The notes beneath the pieces are model-generated. The model did no database searches and was not told where the DNA came from. It saw only the letters and a program-made list of their open reading frames with translations. Shown piece after piece: positions 1 through 9,870 of a DNA stretch of 64,000 bases (positions are counted from its first letter, which is position 1; the number at the start of each line of letters is the position of its first letter). This DNA comes from Bacteroidales bacterium. Its GTDB lineage: Bacteria; Bacteroidota; Bacteroidia; Bacteroidales; Bacteroidaceae. The stretch is from assembly GCA_012517855.1 (NCBI GenBank), contig JAAYUD010000018.1:20845-84844 (forward strand). The letters run 5' to 3'. Made by a program: the position numbers and the translations under genes.

Positions 1-1148
1 GCAAGTCTGGAATGTCTGAAAATTATTGACTGCCACGGTAGCAGCAATTCAAAATAGAGGAGAGAGAGGTAATATCTTCTCTCTTCTTTCATATCACGGG
101 CAGCCTTGTTTACTACAGACATAGCTACCAAAAATCTGGTGAGCCACACAACAAAAGCAATACCTGCCATCAACCAATGAAAGTTTATAGCACTGACCGT
201 AACAGTAGCGATAAAGCAAGCGATAAACAACAATCGGGTAAGTGTTTCAAAACCTAAGACAAAGCGTTGCGCACCATGATAAAAGCGGGACGTAACCATA
301 TAGCTCACTTTATCTTTCTTCCAATCGAGCTTTGCATACTCGGCTCCATCTATCCAAACAATAGCGTCTTTGGAAGTCTCTACTCTGGTATTTATATCGT
401 TGGCCACTTCGTTGACGAACAAATCGTCTTCACCACGAAATAGTTCCAAATATTTGGAGAAACCTTTATTCTCGTAAAACAATTTCTTGCGATAGGCCAT
501 ATTTCTTCCAATGCCTTTGTATGTTTTTGAATTTAGTGCCATACCCAAATAGCGCATTGACTCGAAAAGCATATCAAAACAACCCAATTTGTTCAGCCAA
601 CCTCTTTTATATGCATAGTTACTATATCCTAATACAATATCCGTAGATGTTGTGAAATTTTTGGCCATAGCTCTTAACCATTGATCGCTACTAGGTCTGC
701 AATTCGCTTCGGTAAATACAACCCAATCGTATTTGCTTGCTTTAATTCCTATGGTCAGAGCCAACTTTTTGCTACTTAGATTTCGCACTTTTTCGGGAGT
801 GAAACTATGGTATAGATTGTCATACTTGCTTTTCAGTTCATTCAAATAAGCTTCGCTTTCGTCGGTAGAGCCATCGTTTACGACAATAACTTCAAAAGCC
901 GGATAATCTTGTTGCAAAACACTCTCCAAATTTTTCTTCAGGTTAACCGATTCATTACAAGCCCGAATAATAATAGATACGGGAGGCAAATCGTCGCCCA
1001 AGAAATCAATATTATTTTTTTTCACCGCCTTATTGTGTGCATGAATACGATTGTATATACCATATTGATAAAACAATTGGATGATGAATAACAGGCCCAT
1101 GACGGACAATAAGATGATTTCTACTATATTGAATGATAATATTTCCAT
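1..1148 (-). CDS. Family 2 glycosyltransferase, membrane-anchored (3' end beyond window)
   Basis: About 382 codons are open from the ATG at 1146-1148 to the window edge, so the C-terminus is missing. An N-terminal membrane helix (about residues 5-28) precedes a GT-A domain with PVSIIIRACNE, the nucleotide-sugar motif VNDGSTDES, FTEANCRPSS where many relatives have a TDADC-like acidic motif, and a late FRGEDDLFV that fits the catalytic-base motif. Two hydrophobic helices follow near the visible end. Family knowledge: such enzymes move a sugar from a nucleotide donor to a lipid or glycan at the cytoplasmic face. The acceptor cannot be read. It is divergent from the exporter operon, and a promoter element lies at 1166-1173. 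Confidence 0.85.
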   Translation of the reverse strand, partial: MEILSFNIVEIILLSVMGLLFIIQLFYQYGIYNRIHAHNKAVKKNNIDFLGDDLPPVSIIIRACNESVNLKKNLESVLQQDYPAFEVIVVNDGSTDESEAYLNELKSKYDNLYHSFTPEKVRNLSSKKLALTIGIKASKYDWVVFTEANCRPSSDQWLRAMAKNFTTSTDIVLGYSNYAYKRGWLNKLGCFDMLFESMRYLGMALNSKTYKGIGRNMAYRKKLFYENKGFSKYLELFRGEDDLFVNEVANDINTRVETSKDAIVWIDGAEYAKLDWKKDKVSYMVTSRFYHGAQRFVLGFETLTRLLFIACFIATVTVSAINFHWLMAGIAFVVWLTRFLVAMSVVNKAARDMKEERRYYLSLLYFELLLPWQSIIFRHSRL

Positions 1149-1165
1149 TGTTAGTTGTGCTAAAA

Positions 1166-1173
1166 CAAATATA
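1166..1173 (-). promoter_or_regulatory. Bacteroidota -7 element for the glycosyltransferase gene
   Basis: The minus strand reads TATATTTG, matching TAnnTTTG, 18 bp upstream of the glycosyltransferase ATG. Confidence 0.5.
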
Positions 1174-1433
1174 CTGCTTAAAATTGGCTACAAAATTACT
1201 TTTATTTGTCGAATAACGGAAAAGATTTCAATAAAATTACGTGTTCAATTAGTCGCTGGTCGTGGTTATAGAATCGACTACGAAACCTTACAGGTAGGCA
1301 AATGAACACTGATACATACTGATGGCACTACCGCGCGGTATGAAAAAAGAACAAGATACTTTCGATGGCTACATCTTTATGTTTTTTGAAAAACAAATGT
1401 AAGTTATAAAGTGCTCATCTGTTTGTTATTATT

Positions 1434-1522
1434 GTCTCACCAATGTGAGACGTTCATCTCACCTTAGTGGTACACATGTCTCACCTTGGTGATACACTCA
1501 TCCCACCTAGGTGAGACGACAA
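1434..1522. repeat. Four imperfect 22-bp tandem repeats, each with a dyad core
   Basis: Units start at 1435, 1457, 1479 and 1501; each begins TCTCACC or TCCCACC. The spacing is exactly 22 bp, about two helical turns. Most units carry an internal dyad of the CACC..GGTG type: GTCTCACCAATGTGAGAC at 1434-1451 has perfect 7-bp arms, and CACCTAGGTG at 1504-1513 is a perfect palindrome. This looks like stacked operator sites on one DNA face. The protein that would bind is unknown. Confidence 0.75.
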
Positions 1523-1558
1523 AAACCAATATACGAATCAAAATTTTCATACTGATCT

Positions 1559-1599
1559 TGTCCAATAATTAGACGGTAGTGTCCAAAAGTTGGACACTA
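1559..1599. promoter_or_regulatory. Two dyads, candidate sigma-54 activator sites
   Basis: A perfect inverted repeat with arms TAGTGTCCAA (1577-1586) and TTGGACACTA (1590-1599) lies 21 bp, centre to centre, from a weaker relative TGTCCAA/TTAGACG (1559-1575). They sit about 50-95 bp upstream of the -24/-12 promoter, a usual place for NtrC-type activators. The activator is inferred, and no activator gene is in this window. Confidence 0.55.
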
Positions 1600-1651
1600 T
1601 CTTTTTCCTGTAAAAGTATTATATATCTCATAATCAGTATAATAATAAGTT

Positions 1652-1667
1652 TGGCATGGGGATTGCA
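1652..1667 (+). promoter_or_regulatory. Sigma-54 (-24/-12) promoter of the exporter operon
   Basis: The sequence TGGCATGGGGATTGCA places GG and GC 12 bp apart, matching the RpoN consensus TGGCAC-N5-TTGC with one mismatch (C to T). Transcription would start near 1678, giving a leader of about 17 bases before the ATG at 1695. Confidence 0.65.
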
Positions 1668-1694
1668 TTAACATGAGAAAAGAATGATAAAAAG

Positions 1695-3023
1695 ATGAAA
1701 AGATATATTACATTTATATTGGTTAGTTATGTTTTTGTTTTGTCGGGTCAGGCACAAGCAGGATTGTGGACTATGGATCGCTGCATGAAATATGCCATCG
1801 AACATAGCACTACTGTGCAGAAAAGGATCTTCGAAGCTTCAAATTATAAAGCAGACTATCATGCTGCAGTCAATTCTTTCGTTCCGAAACTAGCAGCAGA
1901 AGTCAGTGCACAATATAATTGGGGACGTAACATCGATCCGTCCACCAATACTTACAATACAATTACAACTTTCAACAATTACTATAATCTATACAGTTCG
2001 GTTTATTTGTTCGACGGTGGACAGATAATAAACCAATTCAAACAAGCGCGTATAAACAAAATGCAAGGAGAAAACGAAATACAGCGAGCACGCGACGATA
2101 AAGCTATCGAAGTGATGCAAGCTTTTATCGATGCAGCATACTACAAAGAATGTATAGGCCTTGCCCAAGATAAACTGGCCGATAGTAATCAGACACTACT
2201 CAAGACCAATAGACAAGAAGAATTGGGAATAAAGGGACGTCCCGATGTAGCGCAAGTCAAAGCGCAGGTGGCCGAAGATGATTATAACCTCACTCATCAA
2301 CAGAATTTATATAATACGGCTTTACTTACACTGAAAAGTGCGATGAGTTATCCATCATCCGACTCGTTGACAATAGATACATTGACCCAATGTATCAACC
2401 CTGAGTTCAAAGCGGAAAAAGCCGATGACATATACCTCTATGCCCTAAATGGTAATCCCATTGCAAAGTCGGCAGACTACAACATACAGAAAGCAAAATA
2501 CCAATACAACATAATGAAAGGAAAAATATTGCCGTCTTTCTCTCTCACGGCAGGTGTCGCTACCAACTACTACAAAAACTTTTCGGGTAGTGACACCACC
2601 ATTCCTTTCAGAACACAATTCAAAAATAATAGGGGAGAATATGTGGGTGCCGTATTATCAATTCCCATATTCAACGGATCGACCAGAAGCGATATAAAGA
2701 AGGCAAAGAACAATATTCAGATAGCCATGCTCGATAGGGATGAGACAACACGTAAGCTACATACCGATATCGAACAGGCATTATTGGATTGCAATGGCTA
2801 TGTGAAAGAGATTCGACAAATGGAAAATAAAGTCAACGCCGATTCTTTAGCTTATTATGTTGTCAAGCGGAAGTTCGAAGAAGGAATGGTAAGTGCCATC
2901 GATTTACATACTTCGTCGAATACGCTTTTGCAGTCGCGCATTACACTATTGCAGAAACGTATGCTCTATACGATAAAGAGCCGTTTGATAGACTATTATA
3001 AAGGAGAAAGTTTAATAAAATAA
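1695..3023 (+). CDS. TolC family outer-membrane efflux protein
   Basis: 442 residues with a signal peptide of about 22 residues ending AQA, then two outer-membrane efflux repeats rich in long amphipathic helices. It would form the outer-membrane channel and periplasmic tunnel of a tripartite exporter. It is the first gene of a five-gene operon (next gene after 37 bp) behind a sigma-54-type promoter. Length and composition are normal for the family. The exported substrate cannot be read from the sequence; antibiotics, lipids or peptides are all possible for this exporter class. Confidence 0.9.
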   Translation: MKRYITFILVSYVFVLSGQAQAGLWTMDRCMKYAIEHSTTVQKRIFEASNYKADYHAAVNSFVPKLAAEVSAQYNWGRNIDPSTNTYNTITTFNNYYNLYSSVYLFDGGQIINQFKQARINKMQGENEIQRARDDKAIEVMQAFIDAAYYKECIGLAQDKLADSNQTLLKTNRQEELGIKGRPDVAQVKAQVAEDDYNLTHQQNLYNTALLTLKSAMSYPSSDSLTIDTLTQCINPEFKAEKADDIYLYALNGNPIAKSADYNIQKAKYQYNIMKGKILPSFSLTAGVATNYYKNFSGSDTTIPFRTQFKNNRGEYVGAVLSIPIFNGSTRSDIKKAKNNIQIAMLDRDETTRKLHTDIEQALLDCNGYVKEIRQMENKVNADSLAYYVVKRKFEEGMVSAIDLHTSSNTLLQSRITLLQKRMLYTIKSRLIDYYKGESLIK

Positions 3024-3060
3024 TAAAAACATATTTGTCTAACCGCAAAAAGAGAAAACA

Positions 3061-4314
3061 ATGGATATCAAGATAGAAAAGAAAAAAAGTATCATCCCGC
3101 GCAAATACATCCCATATATAGCAGGAAGCATCGTATTGATTGGAGCACTATTATGGTTGGGACTCAGCAACTTTTCGACTACGCTGAAGGTTGAAAAGCG
3201 AGGGTTGAGCATCGACGACGTAAAGAAAGAACAGTTCAACGACTATGTTCGTCTCGACGGGCAAGTGGCGCCTATCAGTGTGGTGCAGATTAGTCCCGAA
3301 GAAGGGGGCATTGTGATGGAAAAAGTGGTAGACGAAGGCGCCCAAGTAAAGAAGGGTGATGTAATAGTAAAATTAAGCAATTCGAGTCTCGATCTACAAA
3401 TACTGAACGCAGAATCGGAACTCGCCGAAAAACAAAATTTACTACGCAATACGCAGATCAGCATGGAGCAGGATCGATTGAACAATAAGAATGAAAAACT
3501 CCAACTGGATATGGATATTGTTCGTAAACGCCGTACTTACCAGCAGCAAGCCAAGCTTTATAAAGAACAGCTTAATTCGAAAGAAGAATACATTCAAGCA
3601 AAAGAAGATTATGAATTGGCGGTAAAGAAACATAGTTTGATTGTAAGGAGGCTGAGCCAGGATAGTTTGTACAGACGTACACAAGTAAGTCAGATGTCAG
3701 AAAATCTGGACAATATGAGAAGAAATGTATTGTTGGTACGTCAGCGGAAAGAGCATCTAAATATCCGTAGTTTAATAAATGGAGAAGTAGGATTGCTGGA
3801 TGTGGAACTTGGAGAGAATATTACTCCGGGGCAGAAGATCGGTCAGATCAATGACATGAGCGATTTCAAGGTCGAAGCCACTATTGATGAGCATTATATA
3901 GATAGAATACGTCAGGGACTGGCTGCTACGTTCGAACGCGAAGGTAAAACTTATGGTCTTAGAGTGCGCAAAGTTTATCCCGAAGTGCGCGACGGCAAAT
4001 TCAAAATAGATTTCGTCTTCACCGGAACTCGACCAAACAATATCCGTACAGGACAGACTTACTATATCGATCTACAACTAGGACAGTCCGAACCGGCCGT
4101 TATTATACCTAAAGGAACTTTCTTCTCCGTAACCGGCGGCAACTGGATCTTTGTTGTCGACAAGAGTGGCAAAAAAGCATATCGGCGCAAGATTCGTATC
4201 GGACGTCAGAATCCCGAATATTATGAAGTGCTCGAAGGACTTCAACCCGGTGAGAAAGTCATTACCAGCGGTTACGAAGCATACAAAGACAACGAAATAT
4301 TAATACTACAATAA
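3061..4314 (+). CDS. HlyD/MacA-type periplasmic adaptor
   Basis: 417 residues. A single inner-membrane helix (about 17-36) leads into a split biotinyl-lipoyl domain (EGGIVMEKVVDEGAQVKKGD, about 81-100, and a second half near 245-265) enclosing a long coiled-coil hairpin (about 110-235), then beta-barrel and membrane-proximal domains. It would bridge the permeases to the TolC-like channel. The gene sits 37 bp after the channel gene and 13 bp before the first permease. All adaptor domains appear intact. Confidence 0.92.
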   Translation: MDIKIEKKKSIIPRKYIPYIAGSIVLIGALLWLGLSNFSTTLKVEKRGLSIDDVKKEQFNDYVRLDGQVAPISVVQISPEEGGIVMEKVVDEGAQVKKGDVIVKLSNSSLDLQILNAESELAEKQNLLRNTQISMEQDRLNNKNEKLQLDMDIVRKRRTYQQQAKLYKEQLNSKEEYIQAKEDYELAVKKHSLIVRRLSQDSLYRRTQVSQMSENLDNMRRNVLLVRQRKEHLNIRSLINGEVGLLDVELGENITPGQKIGQINDMSDFKVEATIDEHYIDRIRQGLAATFEREGKTYGLRVRKVYPEVRDGKFKIDFVFTGTRPNNIRTGQTYYIDLQLGQSEPAVIIPKGTFFSVTGGNWIFVVDKSGKKAYRRKIRIGRQNPEYYEVLEGLQPGEKVITSGYEAYKDNEILILQ

Positions 4315-4327
4315 TACTTTTTAAACG

Positions 4328-6673
4328 ATGAATCATCTATTTCATATCAAATCGTATTTTAAGTTTCTAGAACGCAACAAGGCCTATACATTGATTAATG
4401 TCTTCGGACTATCCATCAGCTTGATGTTTGTGATCCTCATCGGCGTTTATACACAGCAAGAATATAATATCGACAAGATGCATTCTAAAGCTGATAGGAT
4501 ATATGCTTTGGGAGGGACAATAAAAGGAGAACCAAAAGCGTTCGAAGCTTCCCATCACGATATTCAGGCTAAGCTGTTAAGTCGTTATCCCGAAATAGAA
4601 TCGACTTGTGCGGTATCGAGGGCTCAATTGTATCTGAACATGCCTTATGGAAGTAAACTGAAGACGAAAACACTTTTAGTAGATTCGACCTTCTACAAAT
4701 TGTTTGACTTTGAGCTGGTAGAAGGCAACAGAAATACGGTGCTAAACGAGAAAAACAGCGCCGTAGTAACCGAAGAGTGTGCAAAAAAGATATTCGGTAG
4801 TGTAGATCCAATAGGTCAAACGATCACTTACAATGATTCCATTCATCTGGTAGTGACCGGAGTGGCAAAGAAAATGGAGAACTCTTGCTTGTGTGATAAT
4901 GATATGCTGATTCGATTTGAAAATGCAAAAAATTACAATTCGGCTTTACTTGGTTCAGGGATGGGTAATGCAACGGGAGCGTCAGTATTTATCCTTGCCA
5001 AGCCCAATACGGACCTGATGTCGAAAACAAAAGATATGACGAGTTACTTTAAAACATTCTTTTGGTTTTACAAAATGCCCGATTGTGGTGATAAAGTGCT
5101 CTTATTTCCATTCAATAAATTGTATTTTTCGAATACCGACAGTTGCACGGAAGTTACTACTCGAGGTGATTTGAAATTGGTAAATATTTTGTTCACCGTT
5201 GGGTTAGTCATTTTGCTTTTTGCCATTATGAATTATATAAATCTGACAGTTGCTCAGAGTGGATTTCGTGCTCGCGAAATGGCAATCAGAAGATTGCTGG
5301 GCAGTCAGCGCAAAGAAATCATCACCCGATTGATATTTGAGAGCATATTGCTTTGTTTCATTTCCTTATTGATAGCTCTCGCACTAGCATTCTCGTTAGC
5401 ACCTTATGCCAATCGGATACTAAATACCAAATTAATGATAGGCAACGTATTTCATGCGCTCGATTTGAGTATCATCTTTTTTGTTCTTTTGGTTGTCGGA
5501 ACACTGGCCGGCGTATTTCCCGCTATTGTTATCTCGGCATCCAAACCCATAGAGATAGTACGCGGCACATTTTTACGTCGTACAAAAATGGTATTCAGTA
5601 AAATATTCATTACTTTTCAAAACATGATAACCATTGTAATGATTGCTGTATCGCTGACAATGATGCTTCAAATTCATCATCTCATCAAAGCACCACTAGG
5701 CTATGATACCAAGGGGCTGGTATATATCAATAATCCGGGAGACAGCATCAAGGCAACGACTTTCATCAACGAACTTCGCAATCAATCGTGCATATCGAAT
5801 GTTTCGGCATGCGATGGAATCCCCTTTAATCGTGGTAACAATAATACGATTCTATATCAAGGAAAAACCATCAGTTTTCAAACATTGATAGGCGACACTG
5901 CCTATATGGATATTTTGGGCCTGAAATTAAAACAAGACAACCATACGGCCAATACAACAAAATGTTATTATAATATGCAAGCCTTCAACGAACTTGGACT
6001 AAAAAGTGATGCAAGAAGTATTCCCTGTCTTGAAGACAAATCGACTATCGATGGTATTATTAGAGATATACATATAGGCGACATCACTACCGGACAACAC
6101 CCGTTGCGTGTCATCATCAAAAAGAGTATAGCAGATCCATGGGCATTTCTTATCAAAGTAAATGGGGATCCGGTAGAAGCTTACGAACAAATACAAAAGA
6201 CATATAGCAAGATATACCAATTAAGCTTGGATGAGGACCATCCGTATATTGATCAACAGATAGAACAGAATTTCGAGAAGGAAATACGCCTTTCGCATAT
6301 CATCTCCATCTTTGCTTTCATTGCCGTTTTGGTATCATTGCTGGGACTTGTAGCGATGAGTACTTATTTCATTCAACAACGACGCAAAGAAATAGCGATA
6401 CGCAAAGTCTTTGGCAGTACCAATGTACAAATATGGAAGAAGTTATTAAAGGCGTTTCTTACGTATGTTATCATAGCTTTTGTACTTGCCATACCTGTGA
6501 TATATTATTTCATGTCTCATTGGCTATCGGACTATAGCTACCGCATCAGTTTGAGCCCTTTGATATTTATTATTGCCGGACTGTTCTGTCTCATTATTTC
6601 TTTTGTCGCCGTATTCGTTCAGAGCTATCAAGCATCAAATGCCAATCCGGTTGACAGCGTGAAAGATAATTGA
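4328..6673 (+). CDS. ABC exporter permease, FtsX/MacB family (first)
   Basis: 781 residues with the eight-helix layout of the double FtsX-domain permeases: helices near 20-42, 284-305, 335-357, 376-400, 424-446, 655-680, 706-728 and 744-765. A large periplasmic MacB core domain lies at about 45-280 and a second soluble domain at about 450-650. REMAIRRLLGSQRKEI and RKEIAIRKVFGSTNVQI follow the first helices of the two FtsX modules, as in this family. Such permeases do mechanotransmission from the periplasm rather than transport through a membrane pore. It works with the second permease and the ATPase downstream. Confidence 0.92.
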   Translation: MNHLFHIKSYFKFLERNKAYTLINVFGLSISLMFVILIGVYTQQEYNIDKMHSKADRIYALGGTIKGEPKAFEASHHDIQAKLLSRYPEIESTCAVSRAQLYLNMPYGSKLKTKTLLVDSTFYKLFDFELVEGNRNTVLNEKNSAVVTEECAKKIFGSVDPIGQTITYNDSIHLVVTGVAKKMENSCLCDNDMLIRFENAKNYNSALLGSGMGNATGASVFILAKPNTDLMSKTKDMTSYFKTFFWFYKMPDCGDKVLLFPFNKLYFSNTDSCTEVTTRGDLKLVNILFTVGLVILLFAIMNYINLTVAQSGFRAREMAIRRLLGSQRKEIITRLIFESILLCFISLLIALALAFSLAPYANRILNTKLMIGNVFHALDLSIIFFVLLVVGTLAGVFPAIVISASKPIEIVRGTFLRRTKMVFSKIFITFQNMITIVMIAVSLTMMLQIHHLIKAPLGYDTKGLVYINNPGDSIKATTFINELRNQSCISNVSACDGIPFNRGNNNTILYQGKTISFQTLIGDTAYMDILGLKLKQDNHTANTTKCYYNMQAFNELGLKSDARSIPCLEDKSTIDGIIRDIHIGDITTGQHPLRVIIKKSIADPWAFLIKVNGDPVEAYEQIQKTYSKIYQLSLDEDHPYIDQQIEQNFEKEIRLSHIISIFAFIAVLVSLLGLVAMSTYFIQQRRKEIAIRKVFGSTNVQIWKKLLKAFLTYVIIAFVLAIPVIYYFMSHWLSDYSYRISLSPLIFIIAGLFCLIISFVAVFVQSYQASNANPVDSVKDN

Positions 6674-6698
6674 TCATAAACATTCAAAACTATAAATA

Positions 6699-9086
6699 AT
6701 GAGATTCTTCAATAATCTAGTAAAAGCTTTCCTTTCTTTAGGAAGACGAGGACAACACAATATTGTCAAAATATTATGTCTGAGTGTTGGGTTGGCAGTA
6801 GGTTCTGTTCTTATTGCAAAAGTTTATATCGAACAACGTTACGATACCTTTTTCAACAATTGGGATAGAACATACATCATAAGTGAAAAAATCTTCCAAA
6901 ATGGGAAATTGGGATTTTACCCACAAACCAGCGGAGCTGTTGCTCCAGGTGTAAAACGATATGCTCCACAAGTTGAAGCAGCAACACGTTATACTAATAT
7001 CTCTGAGGAGTGCAATTGCGAAACGCAAGATAAAAAGAAAATAAAGGCAAATATAGCATTAGCCGACAGTTGTTTTTTTGATTTAGTAGATCGTCCTATT
7101 ATTCAAGGCAATCCGAAAGAGGTATTGTCACGCCCTCTCTATTGCATGATAAACCGTAAACTTGCTGCTACATTAGGAGACAATATAATAGGAAAAGAGC
7201 TGGTATTGAAAGATATGGATGATTTTCATATCATTATTGGCGGAGTATATGAAGATATACCGCTCAATTCGAGTATGAGAGATTTGAATATTCTTCTTGC
7301 TATGCCTACTCTAAGAAAAGTAAGTAAATTCGATGGGTCGAATAATTGGGTGGGAAATGATCGCTATATCGGACTTATTCGATTGGCGAAAGGTTGTAAG
7401 ATAGAAGAGATCTACAGGTCGGTAGAGAAGATGCGTAAAGAAAATCTTCCTTTAAAAGAAATGAAACAGGCAGGCGTTGATTTAAATTATATGTTCACCC
7501 CGCTGAACAAAATACATACTTCTGATCCGGCAGTGAAAAAGATGTCTTGGATATTATCATTACTGGCTTTTATTCTCATCTTCTCGGCCGTAATGAACTA
7601 TTTGCTCATCGTTATTGGCAATATAGTAGGGCGGGCGAAAGAAATGGCGGTAAGAAAATGCTATGGAGCAAAGAAGAATAACATACATAGCATCATTTTT
7701 AGCGAAACATTGGTACATTTGATTCTTTCGATAGCATTGGCTGCTTGCTTGATTATTGCCTGTCGGGGTATGATAGAAAAGTTACTTGATGCGTCGCTTA
7801 TAACGTTGCTATTCAATAAAGGAAGTTGGATATTATTGACCGTGTGCATAGGCATTTTATTAATTGGAGGTTTAGTGCCCGGTTGTCTCTATTCATCTAT
7901 TCCTGTAGCTACTGCATTCCGAAGATACAATGAGTCGCGCCGTCATTGGAAACTATTACTTCTTTCCATTCAGTTTGTGGCAGCCGGATTTCTAGTCAGC
8001 CTACTATTTGTGATAAACAAACAATATAGTTTGATGATAAATGATAATCCCGGTTACAATTACGAAAATCTAGCAACGGCCAGTATGACAGAGGTAAAAC
8101 CGCAACAATGCAGTAAAACAGTAGAAGAATTAAAGAAGCTTGCATCCGTTGAAAATGTAACTTCAGCCGATTGTCTACCAAACAATCATTTAAGCGGAAA
8201 TAATATCAGTCTACCGGGTGACGATAGAGAATACATGAACATTGCTGACTTATACTCCGTTTCTGATGGCTATTTGAAAACGATGGATATAAAGATTATT
8301 CAGGGAAAGAGTTTCACTGAACAGACCGACAGTTTGCGCGAAATAATGGTGAGCAAGAGTTTTGTAGATAAAATGAGGCTGTTGGCTCATTGGGATAATA
8401 ATGCAATAGGGCGCAGAATATTGATTTCGGAACATAGTCAGACACCAACGTCAACTTATACTATTTGCGGTGTATACGACAATATTCGGGTCGGCAGTAT
8501 TTCAATGCCCGATGATCGTGCTAGTGTGATGTTTTATTCGAAAAAAGTTTGTCCCAATAATATATTGATTAAATTTCATAATCTGACAAGCGATAATATG
8601 AAAGAAGCCCAACAGTTGATTCAAAAGCTCAATCCTGATAAAGAAATATATCTGACAAGCTACAAATCTACGATGCAAACAATATACCAACCTCAGTACA
8701 ACTTCAGAGAAGCGGTATTGATAGGAGGTATTGTAACACTTGTAATCGCTTTGTTGGGACTGATAGGTTATACTAACGACGAAGTGGTACGACGTCAGAA
8801 AGAGATTGCTATTCGTAAAGTGAATGGGGCAGAGGTGAACGACATTCTGCATCTTTTCATTAAAGATGTACTTCGTATAGCAGTGCCATCGCTTATTGTT
8901 AGTGGCATCGGCGCATTGATAGTTGCCCGCAAGTGGTTGGAACAATTTAGCGATAAGGCTCCTTTAAGTTTCTTTCTCTTTTTGGGAGGCGGTTTACTTG
9001 TATTGGGCATTATTCTTGTCGCAGTTGGAATAAACTGCTATAAGGTAGCCAACGGTAATCCGGTAGAATATATTAAAGGAGAATAA
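6699..9086 (+). CDS. ABC exporter permease, FtsX/MacB family (second)
   Basis: 795 residues and the same architecture as its upstream neighbour: helices near 20-40, 281-305, 330-355, 375-400, 416-440, 672-692, 723-742 and 757-780, with the FtsX signatures AKEMAVRKCYGAKKNNI and RQKEIAIRKVNGAEVND. The two proteins are paralogous but well diverged, which suggests a heterodimeric permease. The gene begins 25 bp after the first permease and ends 36 bp before the ATPase gene. Confidence 0.92.
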   Translation: MRFFNNLVKAFLSLGRRGQHNIVKILCLSVGLAVGSVLIAKVYIEQRYDTFFNNWDRTYIISEKIFQNGKLGFYPQTSGAVAPGVKRYAPQVEAATRYTNISEECNCETQDKKKIKANIALADSCFFDLVDRPIIQGNPKEVLSRPLYCMINRKLAATLGDNIIGKELVLKDMDDFHIIIGGVYEDIPLNSSMRDLNILLAMPTLRKVSKFDGSNNWVGNDRYIGLIRLAKGCKIEEIYRSVEKMRKENLPLKEMKQAGVDLNYMFTPLNKIHTSDPAVKKMSWILSLLAFILIFSAVMNYLLIVIGNIVGRAKEMAVRKCYGAKKNNIHSIIFSETLVHLILSIALAACLIIACRGMIEKLLDASLITLLFNKGSWILLTVCIGILLIGGLVPGCLYSSIPVATAFRRYNESRRHWKLLLLSIQFVAAGFLVSLLFVINKQYSLMINDNPGYNYENLATASMTEVKPQQCSKTVEELKKLASVENVTSADCLPNNHLSGNNISLPGDDREYMNIADLYSVSDGYLKTMDIKIIQGKSFTEQTDSLREIMVSKSFVDKMRLLAHWDNNAIGRRILISEHSQTPTSTYTICGVYDNIRVGSISMPDDRASVMFYSKKVCPNNILIKFHNLTSDNMKEAQQLIQKLNPDKEIYLTSYKSTMQTIYQPQYNFREAVLIGGIVTLVIALLGLIGYTNDEVVRRQKEIAIRKVNGAEVNDILHLFIKDVLRIAVPSLIVSGIGALIVARKWLEQFSDKAPLSFFLFLGGGLLVLGIILVAVGINCYKVANGNPVEYIKGE

Positions 9087-9122
9087 TACAATCGTAACAA
9101 AATAACAATTAACTATAGAATT

Positions 9123-9803
9123 ATGATCAAAATTGAAGGTTTATGCAAGAGCTTCCGCACGGAAGAAGTAGAAACCATTGCATTGAACAATGTGTCTCTC
9201 GAAGTAAAAAATGGTGAATTTGTCGCTATTATGGGACCCTCAGGATGTGGCAAGTCTACCTTGTTGAATATCCTTGGTTTGCTGGACAACCCTACAAGTG
9301 GGAAATATTGGTTGGACGAGAAAGAAGTAGGAAATCTGAAAGAAAGAGAGCGGACTCGTGTGCGCAAAGGAGAAATAGGATTCGTATTTCAAAGTTTCAA
9401 TTTGATAGACGAACTCAACGTGGCAGAGAATGTAGAGCTGCCGTTGACTTATCTCAATGTGAAAGCCGGTGAACGCAAAGAACGTGTTCGCGAGATACTG
9501 AAGAGGATGAGCATCAGTCATCGCGCCAGCCATTTCCCGCAACAGCTTAGCGGTGGTCAGCAACAACGTGTTGCTATTGCACGTGCTGTCATATCGAATC
9601 CTAAAATGATTCTAGCTGATGAACCTACCGGTAATCTTGATTCAAAAAATGGAGAAGAGGTTATGAATTTGCTCACCGAGCTCAATAAAGAAGGTACGAG
9701 AATTGTGATGGTAACGCACAATAAGCATGATGCAACCTTCGCACATCGCACAATCAATTTATTTGATGGACAAATTGTCGATACGGTCAACGATTTTGTA
9801 TAA
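9123..9803 (+). CDS. ABC exporter ATP-binding protein, MacB/LolD type
   Basis: 226 residues. Walker A GPSGCGKST (38-46), Q-loop in FVFQSFNL, signature LSGGQQQRVAIARA, Walker B with catalytic Glu in [13 protein letters not shown], and the switch histidine in VMVTHNKHD are all intact. It is the energising subunit for the two FtsX-type permeases encoded just upstream and is the last gene of the operon. Length is standard for the LolD/MacB-NBD group. Confidence 0.93.
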   Translation: MIKIEGLCKSFRTEEVETIALNNVSLEVKNGEFVAIMGPSGCGKSTLLNILGLLDNPTSGKYWLDEKEVGNLKERERTRVRKGEIGFVFQSFNLIDELNVAENVELPLTYLNVKAGERKERVREILKRMSISHRASHFPQQLSGGQQQRVAIARAVISNPKMILADEPTGNLDSKNGEEVMNLLTELNKEGTRIVMVTHNKHDATFAHRTINLFDGQIVDTVNDFV

Positions 9804-9870
9804 TACAATTAATACAGTCGGTCGATAAGAAATAAAGAGCTATAAACCACTTTTGTCATCACGCAAAAAA

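Larger units (their letters stand above)
1149..1694. other. Divergent intergenic control region
   Basis: 546 bp without a convincing gene between the glycosyltransferase (minus) and the exporter operon (plus). It holds, left to right, a -7 element, a 12-bp palindrome TACCGCGCGGTA near 1329, a four-unit 22-bp repeat array, two dyads and a sigma-54-type promoter. Short open frames here look random. Confidence 0.7.

Noticed and set aside
1434..1522. CRISPR array
   Set aside because: Units are contiguous 22-bp imperfect repeats without spacers, and no cas genes are present.
8502..8945. 147-residue open frame antisense to the second permease gene
   Set aside because: It is fully inside an intact, well-recognised gene on the other strand and has no domain of its own.
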